DNA from: Takakia lepidozioides
Lineage: Eukaryota; Streptophyta; Takakiopsida; Takakiales; Takakiaceae
Length of the DNA stretch: 64,000 nucleotides
Assembly: GCA_030704615.1 (NCBI GenBank)
Contig: CM060732.1
Coordinates: 36,931,053 to 36,995,052 of the forward strand
Direction of reading: 5' to 3'
Shown: one piece after another, positions 1 to 10,268 of the stretch
How the letters are laid out: the number at the start of each line of letters is the position of its first letter
How positions within the stretch are numbered: position 1 is the first letter of the stretch
Position numbers and translations under genes: made by a program
The notes under the pieces: model-generated
What the model was told of the DNA's origin: nothing
Seen by the model: the letters and a program-made list of their open reading frames with translations, nothing else
The model's database searches: none

Positions 1-29
1 TCGAGACTGATTACAGGTCGGTTGGAGTA

Positions 30-656
30 TTGCCTTCTAGCTCGGTTGGAGTATGCAAGAAGGCAATAGATGTCAGGGAACTACTTGCTGGCCGAGCTAA
101 ATACGACAGAATCGGAATGGTATTTGTAAACACAATCCCTCACGATGATGGTGTCGTTTGGTCCGGGGCAAATTATGCAAACATTTTAAATTCCCTCTCT
201 CCAAGAAAGTGTAATGTTTTCGTTTTCTTGTCCAACCAATCCTCGTCAATGAATCTGGCATACTATATCCGAAGAAGGGAGGGCCTGAAGAGGTATCGCA
301 TTGTTCAGGGTGTTTACTTTCCTGGAGATAAAGAGAGCCGTTTCAAGAGCTGCTCAGTTGGATTATCTCGTCCTATCCTTTGTGTGGACTATGTCTTCCC
401 TATCAATATGACAGAATTTGAATATCCCCAGCTGGTGCATATCGATCGGTGCCTTTTGGAGAAACCTATCAACCCCGTTCTTTATGGGACAGACGAAGAT
501 CTCATCGATGAAGAGACAGATCTAAAGGTTTATAATAATGAGCTAAGAAGTGAGACATACGAGTATATTGTCTCATTGTTCTGCAGATCTGGGATGACAG
601 CGGTTAACGTTTTCGGAGGACCTCTGCTCACCCGCCATCTTCACGTACATTCCTAA
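30..656 (+). CDS. hypothetical protein, possible methyltransferase-like segment (partial)
   Basis: An open frame of 208 residues from ATG at 30 to TAA at 654-656. Composition is ordinary globular protein without low complexity. Near the C-terminus (residues about 175-205) the pattern E-T-Y-E-Y-I-V-x-L-F-x-R-x-G-M-T-A-V-N-V-F-G-G resembles the segment of amino-methyltransferases (N6/N4 type) in which a helix precedes the glycine-rich SAM loop; I see no convincing DPPY/NPPF catalytic motif. The frame stops soon after this glycine loop, so the gene is probably truncated, or this is one exon or a decayed copy. The window starts only 29 bases upstream, so the true start may lie outside. It is not recognisably a retrotransposon protein. 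Function is not established. Confidence 0.4.
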   Translation: MPSSSVGVCKKAIDVRELLAGRAKYDRIGMVFVNTIPHDDGVVWSGANYANILNSLSPRKCNVFVFLSNQSSSMNLAYYIRRREGLKRYRIVQGVYFPGDKESRFKSCSVGLSRPILCVDYVFPINMTEFEYPQLVHIDRCLLEKPINPVLYGTDEDLIDEETDLKVYNNELRSETYEYIVSLFCRSGMTAVNVFGGPLLTRHLHVHS

Positions 657-859
657 CCTTTTTGGTTTTGCTTCATACATCTCGTATGTCTTTGTCTCTT
701 CTTATTTCCTCCTGTTCTAATCATCTCATCGGGAAAAGAATAAAAATGGAAAATCAGCGACGTCATGAACGTCGACTGCCAGTTCATGCATCATCATTAT
801 CTTTCTAGTTGTTTATTCATCGTGCTATCCTTTATCATCATCAGGCTTGAAATGGTCAA

Positions 860-1183
860 GTGGTCGACATAAATGAGGAGGACAAGAGATGCCTTTGCGA
901 GCAAAAGGTCCAGTCAGCCTACCATTTGCTGCATTCAGGAAGAAGAAATAAAAAGTCTGCCGATGACGAGATCGACAATGAGGACCTAGATGGTGAAAAT
1001 AATAAGGGGAACCACGAGGGAGAAGAGAGTAGCAAAGAGGATGATACTAGTGGTGATGAAGTGGATCCCAAGCTGAAGATGAAGCTGAAATGAAGACGAA
1101 GTGGATAGCGAATCCCAATGTGAAGATGAAGATGACGATGACGATGAAGTGGATAGCGAATCCCAAGATGAGGCCTCGGTCTA
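860..1183 (+). pseudogene. acidic low-complexity coding fragment with short tandem repeat
   Basis: A 77-residue frame (860-1093) is rich in Glu, Asp, Lys and Asn and ends in a lysine-rich tail. It runs into a degenerate repeat at about 1090-1175 in which a unit reading GTGGATAGCGAATCCCAA occurs twice between GAAGATGAC-type runs; the acidic composition continues past the stop in another frame to TAA near 1182. This looks like the charged tail of a larger protein that lost its frame. It may belong with the upstream 30-656 fragment, 200 bases away. Copia-1 is inserted 60 bases downstream. No function can be given. Confidence 0.3.
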
Positions 1184-1245
1184 ATGAATGAAATCGAAAG
1201 TTTCTTGGATTCTCATTTTCAAACTAGCTGCTTGTTTGTGATCTA

Positions 1246-1516
1246 TGATAAAAATGAAGAGCACTATACAGCCAAGGATCTAGAACTGGAATACAACAAC
1301 TATACTGCTAGAGTAAGGCCAGCAATATATACACAAGTGGCACCGCTAAGCCTACTAAATCTAAAGGGCTCAATTAAGTAGAAGAGCCAAAGAATACCAA
1401 CTACTCCTACGTAGTCAATAATTGTGCTCCTATAGAGTCGGTGATCATGTGGACATCACTAAAGTTCGCTTAATTAGCCGGACGGTGCGCTGCAGGAAGG
1501 TCTGATAATTCTAACA
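1246..1516 (-). repeat. Copia-1 3' LTR (271 bp)
   Basis: Begins TGATAAAAATG and ends TTCTAACA on the plus strand, and matches 5758-5945 over its full length except for an 83-base segment (about 1392-1474) missing from the other LTR. A TATATA-like run at 1324-1332 could be the promoter on the minus strand. Confidence 0.93.
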
Positions 1517-1525
1517 CCCCCTCTC
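1517..1525 (-). other. Copia-1 polypurine tract
   Basis: Minus strand reads GAGAGGGGG immediately next to the 3' LTR, the position where plus-strand DNA synthesis is primed in LTR retrotransposons. It lies 13 bases past the end of the RNase H frame. Confidence 0.85.
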
Positions 1526-1538
1526 AGACCTTACGTCA

Positions 1539-3110
1539 CTACGAGGCAACAACTTCAGAGAGACTGCAAACCCCAAGCTCACTTCTAAATTTGGAGTACT
1601 TCGTTCTGCCGAGTGGTTTTGTCAATACGTCAGCTACTTGATCACCAGTTGCTACATGAACTAGATCTATTTCTCCATTTTCTACCTTATCACGAATATA
1701 GTGGTAATGAACCTCTATATGTTTAGTGCGTGCATGGAACACAGGATTTTTTGCGATTTTCACACTAGATTGGTTGTCACATAGTAGTGTTGTGGGTTCC
1801 TGTCCCAAAAATCCGAGCTCAGCCATGAGAAATCTCAACCAGACCGTTTCTTTTGCACCCTCAGCAAGGGCACGATATTCCGCTTCTGTCGAAGACAAAG
1901 CCACAGTAGATTGCTTCTTTGAACACCAAGTGATAGTACTTTGCCCAAGACGAAATATATAGCCAGTCGTTGAGTGGCGATTTTCGGAGTCTCCTGCCCA
2001 GTCTGCGTCAGTGAAGCCGTTTAGGATGTCATCTGTGCCTTTCTCAAAGAACAACCCAAAATCAGCCGTTCCCTTTACGTATCTGAATATCTGCTTGACT
2101 GCCTCCAAGTGGGTTTGTTGGGGTTTCGACATGAACCGACTCACCACCCCTACAGAATATGCTAGATCTGGGCGAGTGTTTGTTAAATAGATTAATTTTC
2201 CCACCATTCGCCTGTACAAGGTCGCATCAATCACTGGTGCTCCCATGTCACTGATCAGTTTCAAGCCTTCTATCATAGGAACACAGTGAGGGTTACAGTC
2301 AACCATATTAAATTCCTCCAGCATTTTCTTGATATAACCACGTTGTGTCAACATGATCCCATTATGCAAATGTATGAACTCTGCTGCTAGGTAAAGATTA
2401 ATGAGGCCAAGATCTGTCATATCAAACGCACTTTTGAGTTGAGTCCTTAGCCACTCCACCTTCTCGGTATGATTCCCAGTGAGTAAGAGATCATCAACGT
2501 AGAGAATAAGCATTGCCTTCTTCACGCATGTAATAGAGATTGTAATCTGCGTTGCTACGAAACAAGCCTTGCGATTTTAGGTACGTATCTATCTTTGAGT
2601 ACCATGCACGCGGAGCTTGTTTGAGGCCGTATAGTGCCTTGAGCAGCTTACATACCTTTGATGCATTCCCTGGTGATGCAAATCCCTGTGGTTGCTCCAT
2701 AAACACTTCCTCCTTTAGTTCCCCATTCAAGAAGGCGGTTTTTACGTCCAAGTGGTAGATAGGCCAACCTGAGTGTGCAGCAAGGGCAACCACCGCCCTT
2801 ATAGTACCCCATTTTATGACAGGTGCAAATGTCTCCTCAAAGTCTATTCCTTCTGTCTGCTGAAATCCACGAGCTACCAAACGCGCCTTGAGTTTGCCTG
2901 TAGAACCATCTGTTTTCTCTTCACACGATAAACCCAATTGGCAGTTATCGGCCTCTTTCCAAGAGGAAGGTTGACTAGTTGCCAAGTCCGATTCTTATAA
3001 ATAGAATCAATCTCCTGTTGCATGGCTTCTTTCCACCCAGAAGATTTAGATACCTCCTCAAAATTAGCTGGCTCAAAAGGGACCTCTACCGCATTCATAT
3101 AATCATCCAT
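1539..3110 (-). pseudogene. Copia-1 reverse transcriptase and RNase H (frameshifted)
   Basis: Three overlapping minus-strand frames make up the copia RT-RNase H. 2874-3110 has the N-terminal ...WKEAMQQEIDSI...NRTWQLV motif. 2494-2985 has KARLVARGFQQTEGIDFEETFAPV, LDVKTAFLNG (first catalytic Asp) and LYGLKQAPRAWY. 1539-2525 has ILYVDDLLL (YVDD active site), the CDADWAGD-like DADWAG of RNase H, the STEAEYRA glutamate, LLCDNQS and the C-terminal ADVLTKPL. Frameshifts lie near 2930 and 2510. The last frame is an intact RT thumb plus RNase H of 328 residues. RT would copy element RNA and RNase H would degrade the RNA strand in cytoplasmic particles; this copy cannot make one continuous product. 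Confidence 0.92.
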
Positions 3111-4331
3111 TAGATATGCAGGTTTCTTCGTTGTTCTCTTGGATCTTCTAGGTTGGATAACCTCTTCCTCTTGAGTCTCTGTTGTAGCCGGTGGAACAAT
3201 TTCCAGATTTATAGGAGCAGATTCATGGTCCTATGCCTGTGTCATACTTGTGTCATCATCAGTGACAAGTTTCATGTCAGGCAGAGATGGATCTCTCGAC
3301 AAATCCACATGAATGTCAATGCCAGGTGGTGACTCGGGTGTATTGTTGGGAATGATGGATATAGTAGCAGGATCTTCTGTGGAGATAACATCTTGTACAG
3401 TAATCGATTCTTCCTCATCAAAATGGACATCCTTGCTGATAATAACCTTACGAGAAGATGAGTTGTACAACCTGTATCCCTTTGTTGACTGATCATAGCC
3501 AACAAATATACATTTGATTGATTTAGAATCTAGTTTGCCTCTGTCTTCCTTGGCAATGTGAACATAAGCAGGGCATCCAAAGATACGAAGATGGCTTAAG
3601 TTAGGTTTTTCATCTGAGAATTTTTCTTATGGAGTCACACCTGAGTTTGCTCTCGTCGGGGAGCAATTTAATAAGTATGCCGCAGTATTGACAACTTCTA
3701 TCCATAGGAGCCTAGGTATATCTTTCTCCAAAATCATGCTTCGGGCGTATTCAAGCAGAGTGCGATTCTTACTTTCTGCGACTCCATTTTGATGCGGCGT
3801 ACGAGATTTTGATCCATTTTTCAGTGGCTATCTCGATATCTCCTTAAAGATTCGACATTTCTTAAGTGCTTCATCCTTGCTCTTTAGAAAATATACCCAA
3901 GTCATCATGCTAAAGTCATCTATGACAGCCATGAAATATTTTGATCCTGATAATGAAGCTGTACGCATGGGACCACAAAGATCTGTATGCACGAGATTGA
4001 GGATACCTTTAGCTCGATATTGGCTTTGTCGGGGAACCCTTTCTCAGTGTTGCTTTCCAACAAGACAGCCTGGACATGTCTCAGATAGAAGCGGCAACTC
4101 AGGCAAACCGGTAGCTTTGTTGCGATTTGACAGAAAATGCAAGCTTTGGAAATTTAGGTGGCCAAGGCGTTTGTGCCAGAGTCGTGTTGTTTTGACAGAT
4201 ATCAACAGCTACATTTGCCTGCGTGCACATGTTGGACTCTAAACATGTTGCAGTGTCCAATTTATAGAGCCCATTCATGGGATCTCTTACGCAACGAGCA
4301 ACAATCTCCCTTGGTTGATGTTTGTCAACAA
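3111..4331 (-). pseudogene. Copia-1 integrase (degenerate, catalytic core deleted)
   Basis: Minus-strand translation shows scattered integrase landmarks in order: an L-W-H-K-R-L-G-H HHCC zinc region near 4160-4190, LVHTDLCGPM (first catalytic Asp) near 4000, FMAVIDDFS, then FKEISR followed almost directly by RTPHQNGVAE near 3790. The expected stretch between these, with the RSDNGGE second aspartate, is absent, so a deletion of roughly 40-50 codons removed part of the active site. The C-terminal FGCPAYVHI and FVGYDQSTKGYRLYN motifs follow to about 3450. Several in-frame stops interrupt the region. Confidence 0.85.
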
Positions 4332-4846
4332 TTAAGCATTTTCTAGTGCCGAAATTGACAGATGACCAGTGTCAGCTAAAGCTCCAACAGAAATCAAATT
4401 TTTCCGCAAGCCAGGAACGTACAAAACATCTGTGATGCGTTTTATTGATCCGCTTGGGGAATGAAATTTTGCATGACCTTTTCCTTTCACACTGCGGTGA
4501 TGTCCTCCGGCAGACTTGACTCTAGAAGAACTGGCAGTCTCTCGGATGTTATGCAAAAGATTTTTGTTTCCAGCAACATGTTTGCTAGCACCAGAATCAA
4601 CGTACCACTCTTTGTCATCTTCTTCCGTAAAAGAAAGAGCAAGAGCCTCTTGCTCAGCTTCCATACAAGCAGTCGCTACTTCAAGCATCTCAGCGGTGGT
4701 TTCTGAAGCGTCACTCTCGTTTGATTCACAATCGTCTTCTACCGCGTTCACTTGTTTGGCTCGTTGTTTGAGAATTTCTTCATATGGCACAGCACAATGT
4801 TTTGCCTAGTGCCCAAACCTTCCGCATCGGTTGCATCTGCTTCGCT
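4332..4846 (-). pseudogene. Copia-1 protease and nucleocapsid zinc knuckle
   Basis: The frame at 4332-4790 contains W-Y-V-D-S-G-A-S-K-H, the aspartic-protease active site (D-S-G-A), followed by DVLYVPGLRKNLISVGAL, the usual copia sequence after protease. Just upstream on the minus strand (about 4790-4840) is a CCHC knuckle, C-N-R-C-G-R-F-G-H-x4-H-C spacing, with an in-frame TAG inside it (GH*AKHC). The stop between gag and protease probably kills expression, since no readthrough context is recognisable. Confidence 0.88.
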
Positions 4847-5548
4847 TCTTGTCAAACGCTTGTTTCCGACCTCCAAGCTCCTTGTCATCGTCAAAGTGTT
4901 TGCGAGCATGGGATAACTTCCGAAATTCCGAAATTTAACCCATAATGCTTCCTCGTCCTTCTTCTTGTTGCGGAGTTCACGTCTGCTTTCTTCATGAAGA
5001 AGCTTAGCTATAAGCTCTTCCATAGATGGAAGGTCCCTGACTGAGTATTGACTGCACATAAGACTCGTAGCTTTCAGGGAGAGCATTTAATACCATTTCC
5101 ACAATGATATCATCAGAATTTTTTTCACCAAATCCCGCAAGTTGATTCAGGAGATCTTTGACACTTTCTAGGAAGCTCTCCGTTGGAGCATCTTCCTCCA
5201 TCTTGAGTAATCTACGATAAGAGGCTTTGACTTCATACAGCTTTGACAGGGTATCCCAAATCTCCTTGGGTTCTCGCAGGTTTTGGATGTAAGGGATGAT
5301 CTTGTCTGAGAGACAGACAAGTTTATGATCGTGAGAGCCCTTCTTTTATGACGATCGAAAACCTCTTCTTCACCTTCACCTGACCATGTGACATCCTCTT
5401 CTACAAAGTCAAGAAGATCTTCTCTCATAAGAATATTACGAATCTTAAACTTCCAGACACTGTAGGTTGACTGACCTATAAGCTTGTTGGCCTCGGTGAT
5501 AGAGTTTTCTACGAGATGAGACATGATGGCAACGATTTCTGAGAACAC
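4847..5548 (-). pseudogene. Copia-1 gag capsid region
   Basis: Three overlapping minus frames (5168-5548, 5004-5201, 4847-5086) encode a copia gag: N-terminal YSVWKFKIRNILMREDLLDFVEED, and the later ALPESYESYV and ELIAKLLHEESRR motifs of the UBN2/gag-polypeptide family. Frameshifts near 5190 and 5050 separate them. The protein would form the virus-like particle shell. The start codon lies about 200 bases inside the 5' LTR, a normal leader length. Confidence 0.85.
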
Positions 5549-5745
5549 GTCAACGGTAAGATAGACACTACGACAGTCGACAGATACTCTATTGCTTTGG
5601 AGCAGTGCTCCACAAAGACTTTTAAAAAAAAATGATGAAGACTCCCTGTCTACAACAACGTACGAATGGTGGAGCAGTGCTACACACCAGAGGTTTTCCT
5701 AGTACCTCTAAAACTTTCAACATTCCCACGGTCCCCTTCTGACTA

Positions 5746-5757
5746 GCTCTGATACCA
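5746..5757 (-). other. Copia-1 primer binding site (tRNA-iMet)
   Basis: Minus strand reads TGGTATCAGAGC directly next to the 5' LTR, the classical plant copia PBS complementary to the 3' end of initiator tRNA-Met. Confidence 0.96.
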
Positions 5758-5945
5758 TGATAAAAATGAAGAGCACTATACAGCCAAGGATCTAGAACCG
5801 GAATACAACAACTATACTGCCAGAGTAAGGCCAGCAATATATACACAAGTGGCACCGCTAAGCCTACGAAATGTAAAGGGCTCAATTAAGTAGAAGAGCC
5901 AATTAGCCCGACGGTGCGCTGCAGGAAGGTCTAATAATTCTAACA
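5758..5945 (-). repeat. Copia-1 5' LTR (188 bp, internally deleted)
   Basis: Matches the 3' LTR except for an 83-base deletion joining ...GAAGAGCCAA to TTAGCC. The deletion falls between short AATTAGCC/GCCAA similarities, suggesting slippage after insertion. Confidence 0.92.
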
Positions 5946-6840
5946 ATCTCTTGGTGATATCATAAAGAAAACGTTTTGAGGATGCCCCTGCTGCAGATGT
6001 ACGTGGTTATTAGTTACATGTACTTGTGTCGACACAAATTCGAACACGAGTTTATAAGTCGACACAAGTCAAACTTAATACGAGGTAACCCTAGACTGAT
6101 CAATATTTAATACATTGTGCAGTAACTTTTCAGAAAATGGCTCAAATTATTAACGATAAGTTGGGAATCTGGGATACCCCCAAAATACTCGTTTCAAGTC
6201 GCCTGGATCGATCCGAGTGGTCTTATTGCAGTGCGGGGGAGGGAAAGATCAAAGCAGTTTACAGCGACTAGGCACCACAGTCCCTGATTCCATCACATGC
6301 AGCAACGCCCCAATTGCAATTAACCTCAAGTAAATTTGAAGTGTGTATGCCGCATATCATTCCATGTCCACAGCATCCAGCATCCTGCATGTGTATCCAA
6401 GGGAAGAAGATAAACTCATCAAGAACTTCAGTTTTTTAGCATGTTTCTAGAAAGAACAAACCCTAAAATGGAGGATTTGCTCAATCATGTGATAGCACTA
6501 CTGCATACCTGCTGACAACAATGTTGTTAAGATTTCAATTTTGAGTGGGTCCACAGACCATAAGGCCGGAAATTTCACTGGAACGATGAGATGGTCACGA
6601 ACCAACAACTCGTTTGCTTGCCTACTCTAAAGCACAGACTTGCTTTGAACAGGTTTTTAGGTACAGGTCTGTCTTTCCGAGTCCTTCATCAATATAATTG
6701 AGGATTAAGAGATATCAAAATAGAAGGGTAACAGTTCTACATGGTTGTGGTACTAGCCTGATCCAACGATCAGTGCACACCATCAACCATAAGCACTGCT
6801 GGTCCGTGGTACTAATCTGATCTAACAATCAGAGTCTACC
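5946..6840 (+). other. non-coding stretch; putative 5' leader of Copia-2 at its right end
   Basis: No credible coding frame. The last 100 bases, just before the gag ATG at 6841, hold two similar segments (about 6746-6776 and 6806-6835), each containing a small hairpin CTGATC-CAAC-GATCAG (6758-6773) or its variant (6817-6832). TGGTTGTGGTACTAG near 6742 follows TTCTACA and might be an LTR end and PBS, but it does not match the usual iMet PBS and I could not align this region with the 3' LTR candidate at 55434. The 5' LTR therefore remains unlocated. Confidence 0.4.
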
Positions 6841-7653
6841 ATGGCATCGGTACCTTCTGAGTATCGTTCCATAATGATTGAAAAACTAAATGGCACAAAT
6901 TTCACAATTTGGAAAATAAAAATTGAAATTATGTTGCTAAGAAATGATTTACTGAATATAGTAAAAGGTGTTGATCAAGACCCAGGGTCAGATGATCCTG
7001 ACGAGCAGAAGGCCTGACAACTTAAGAACGCTAGAGCCAAGTGTGACATCCTTCTGAACTGCGGAGACAGTCAGTTAGCGATGGTCAGAAATCTTCATAC
7101 GGCCAGTGAAATTTGGGAATACTTCACGAGGCTCTATGAACATACTGATAGAGCCTCGCAATTAATGCTTCAGAAGAAATTCATGGGAATGGAAATGAAG
7201 GAATGAGAACCTGTTACAGCATTCTTGGAATCATTCCAAGGCATGTTAAACCACATGGTTGCAGCCGGCTTGGAGATCTCAGACGATGAGGCTGTAATAC
7301 AACTCCTATCGAATTTGCCTCCTTCATGGCGGTCGTTTGTAACAACCGTGGGCAACAATCCTGAACTGTCTTATCCAACGTTATGTGGAAAACTACAACA
7401 GGAAGAAGCCATAAATAGTAGTTCCTCGAGAAAAGGGAATGCGTCATCTTCAACATTTTACACAAGCCATCTAGGCAATAAAGACAAAATGTGGAACAAA
7501 TACAACTTTCAGAGTCAAAATGGATTCGGTCAAAAATCCAACAAGAGAAATCAAGAGGGAAGTGGAAGCTCATCTGATGTTCGAAATGACTCCAAAAGAA
7601 ATAAAAGACCTTGTTTCTATTGTCGTAAGAAGGGGCACATCGCTGCTGAATGC
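6841..7653 (+). pseudogene. Copia-2 gag with CCHC zinc knuckle
   Basis: One frame begins at ATG 6841 and shows the copia gag signature: KLNGTNFTIWKIKIEIML, ASEIWEYFTRLYE, LSNLPPSWRSFV and LCGKLQQEEAI, then a knuckle C-F-Y-C-R-K-K-G-H-I-A-A-E-C at 7612-7653. Two in-frame TGA stops (7015-7017 and 7204-7206) interrupt it; the reading frame is otherwise continuous, so these are point changes rather than shifts. The product would package element RNA. Confidence 0.9.
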
Positions 7654-9459
7654 AGAATTAAAGCAGCAGATAGAGCCAACGGGATATTTAAGTCCCAAGC
7701 AAATACGGCAAATTCTAGTGATTCAATTGGTATTCAATTGTTTACTGCTTGTTTATTTGTTGGCACCATTTCTAAAGATACATGGTATCTGGACTCTGGT
7801 GTGTCCAAGCATATGTCTCCTCACAGAGGGTGGTTCAGTTCCTATAAACTTTTTGATTCTCCCATATCAATATATCTAGGAGATGATAATACTCAACAAG
7901 TTGTAGGACAGGGCACAGTAACAATCAGTATTACATTGGGATTGAGAACCGAAGTACAAGACGTGCTTCATGTACCAGGGCTGAAAAAGAATTTGTTGTC
8001 CGTTGGTAAATTGACTCAAGCTGGAACAAGCTTCGAGTTTACACTAGATAAGTGTACCATAAGAAGGGCAGGAAATCCGACTGCCATCACTTGTTCATTG
8101 CAGGGTGCACTATACCCAGTTGGTGTTGGTGTTCCTGCATCAGAGTGTGGTCTCTCTGTACTAACAAAAGAGGAAGATCAGGCTCTACTATGGCATCAGA
8201 GATTGGGTCACTTAAATTTGAAAACCATAAAAGACATGCAAAGTAAAGAAATGGTTATCGGTTTAAGTGGGCAACTAAGAGAATTGTTTGTATGCCACAG
8301 TTGTATGGCAGGGAAGCAGCATTGCCAAGCATTTCCACAAGGTGGAGGTACTCGTGCAATTGATGTGCTCGAAATTATTCATTCAGACATATGCGATCCC
8401 ATGCAAACTCAAGCAATGGGAGGAGCAAGGTATTTTGCTACATTTATAGATGACAAATCACGCTTCACAGTAATTTACTTTCTAAAATATAAGAATGAAG
8501 TGTTTGATAAGTTCAAGATCTATAAAGCATATGCTGAAAAACAAACAGGAAAGAACATCAAAGTTTTTCGATCAGACGGCGGTGGTGAATATGCATTGAA
8601 TGAGTTTAATCAATTCTATGAACACAATAGGATTGTGCATCAATTCACTATTGCCTATACTCCACAACAAAATGGGCTTTCAAAAAGAAAAAATAGAACC
8701 CTAGTTGAAAGTGCACGGTGTATGCTCAAGTTGGCAAAACTGCCAAAGACTTTTTGGGCAGAGGCAGTGGCTACTGCCTGCTATCTCCAAAATCGGTCTC
8801 TCACATCCTCAGTATCAAATGCTACCCCATTTGAGGTGTGGCATGGTAGAAAATCCGATTTAAGCAATCTTAGGATTTTTGGGTGTCCAGCTCATGTTCA
8901 TGTCCCGGATGAACTGAGAAAGAAGTGGGATTACAAAAGTTTCCCATGCATACTAATTGGGTATGGAGAACAAGAAGGGGTAAAGGCTTATAAAGTCTAT
9001 GATAAATAAACCAAAAAGATGCTTTTAAGCCGTGATGTCATCTTTGATGAAAAAGCATTGGTTCGTGCTGAAGAGGGAGATATAACTCCTACCGCTACTC
9101 AATTCCCCAAGATACCCATAGATACTACCTCTGAATGTTCAAAGGAACATGAAGAAACGGAGTATGAATACGATGAGACGATTGGTCTTGTCACACCTAA
9201 TGTAGAACAATCAAGGCTGGCACAACAAGGTTCAGCACCTCAAGGTCAGAACTTAGAAGTTCAGTCAACTGAAGGTGGTTATCCTCCTACGTCAAGTACA
9301 GAGGAGAGTATTGGTATGTTGTTACCACATGATCCATTTGGACATGAGACAACAAGGTCCACGATAGAAGAAAGAGAAAGCGAATTAACATTACAAGTTG
9401 ATCAACAAAATTTACGTAGGTCTACTTGGACAAGGACACCGTCCTTAAAATTAAAATAA
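7654..9459 (+). pseudogene. Copia-2 protease and integrase
   Basis: Same frame as gag. Protease active site reads WYLDSGVSKHM (DSGV instead of the common DSGA). Integrase follows: WHQRLGHLNLKTI...CHSCMAGKQH zinc domain, IIHSDICDPM first Asp, FRSDGGGEY second Asp, then AYTPQQNGLSKRKNR. In this last motif the usual catalytic glutamate (NGVAERKNR) is replaced by lysine, so strand transfer would be lost. A TAA at 9007-9009 follows KVYDK; the frame continues from 9010 through a Ser/Thr/Glu-rich linker to TAA at 9457-9459. Confidence 0.9.
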
Positions 9460-9549
9460 TCTCTCAGCAACGCTTATGCTTTTCTTACACAGACTGATGA
9501 GCCTTCCACAATAGCAGAGGCTTTGTCTGGACCTGTCACCTAATGCAGA

Positions 9550-10268
9550 TAAGTGGAAAGAGGCTCTTGATTCTGAGTACGACTCTCTTATAAAGAACAG
9601 AACGTGGACTTTGGTAGATCCTCCAGGAAACAGATCTATTGTCAGCTGTAAGTGGATTTTAAAAAAGAAGTACAATGTTGACGATTCAATAGCTCGTTTC
9701 AAAGCAAGATTGGTAGCACGTGGATATTCTCAAACCGAAGGTATTAATTATCATGAGACATTCTCTCCGGTGATAAGAATGACCTCTTTACGAACAATCT
9801 TCTCTTTAGCTGCTAACCTAGATCTGGAAATACACCAGATGGATATTAAGACTGCGTTCTTAAATGGTTATCTAAAAGACGAGATTTATATGAAACAGCC
9901 TGAAGGCTATGTCAAAGCGGAAAAAGAAACTAAGGTTTGTAGGCTACTAAAAACACTTTATGGCCTCAAACAATCCCCAAGGGTAGGGTATGAGCGAATA
10001 GATTCTTATCTATTGAAATCTAGTTTTGCTAAAAATCCAGCAGATTTGAATGTCTATGTTAAGCGCCATCAAGTTTCTTTTGTATTGTTAGGGTTGTATG
10101 TTGATGACTGCATCATTGTTGGAAACGATTTGAAGTTTCTAAAAGCAACAAAATCAGAGTTGTCAAGTGAGTTTGAGATGACAGATAATGGTCCTATTGA
10201 GTATTTGTCTCGGCATACAAGTATCTAGAGATAGAAGAAAAAGAATAATTCATTTATCTCAAGAAAAG
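9550..10268 (+). pseudogene. Copia-2 reverse transcriptase, 5' part
   Basis: Shifted by one relative to the preceding frame. Motifs in order: WKEALDSEYDSL, CKWILKKKYNVDDSI, ARFKARLVARGYSQTEGI, MDIKTAFLNG (first Asp), LYGLKQSPR, then LYVDDCII (YVDD). A second shift near 10210 moves the rest into another frame just before the hAT-like insertion at 10269. RT here resembles autonomous plant copia RT but cannot be translated as one piece. Confidence 0.9.

Larger units (their letters stand above)
1246..5945 (-). mobile_element. Copia-1: complete but defective Ty1/copia LTR retrotransposon
   Basis: A 4.7 kb element in minus orientation. Both LTRs begin TG and end CA, the 5' LTR is abutted by a tRNA-iMet PBS (5746-5757) and the 3' LTR by a purine tract (1517-1525). 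Gene order on the minus strand is gag, zinc knuckle, protease, integrase, RT, RNase H, which is the copia order. The flanking pentamers are ATCTA (1241-1245) and ATCTC (5946-5950), a target duplication with one mismatch. Every domain except RNase H carries stops, frameshifts or deletions, and the two LTRs differ by an 83-base deletion, so it is an old, non-autonomous copy. Confidence 0.95.
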
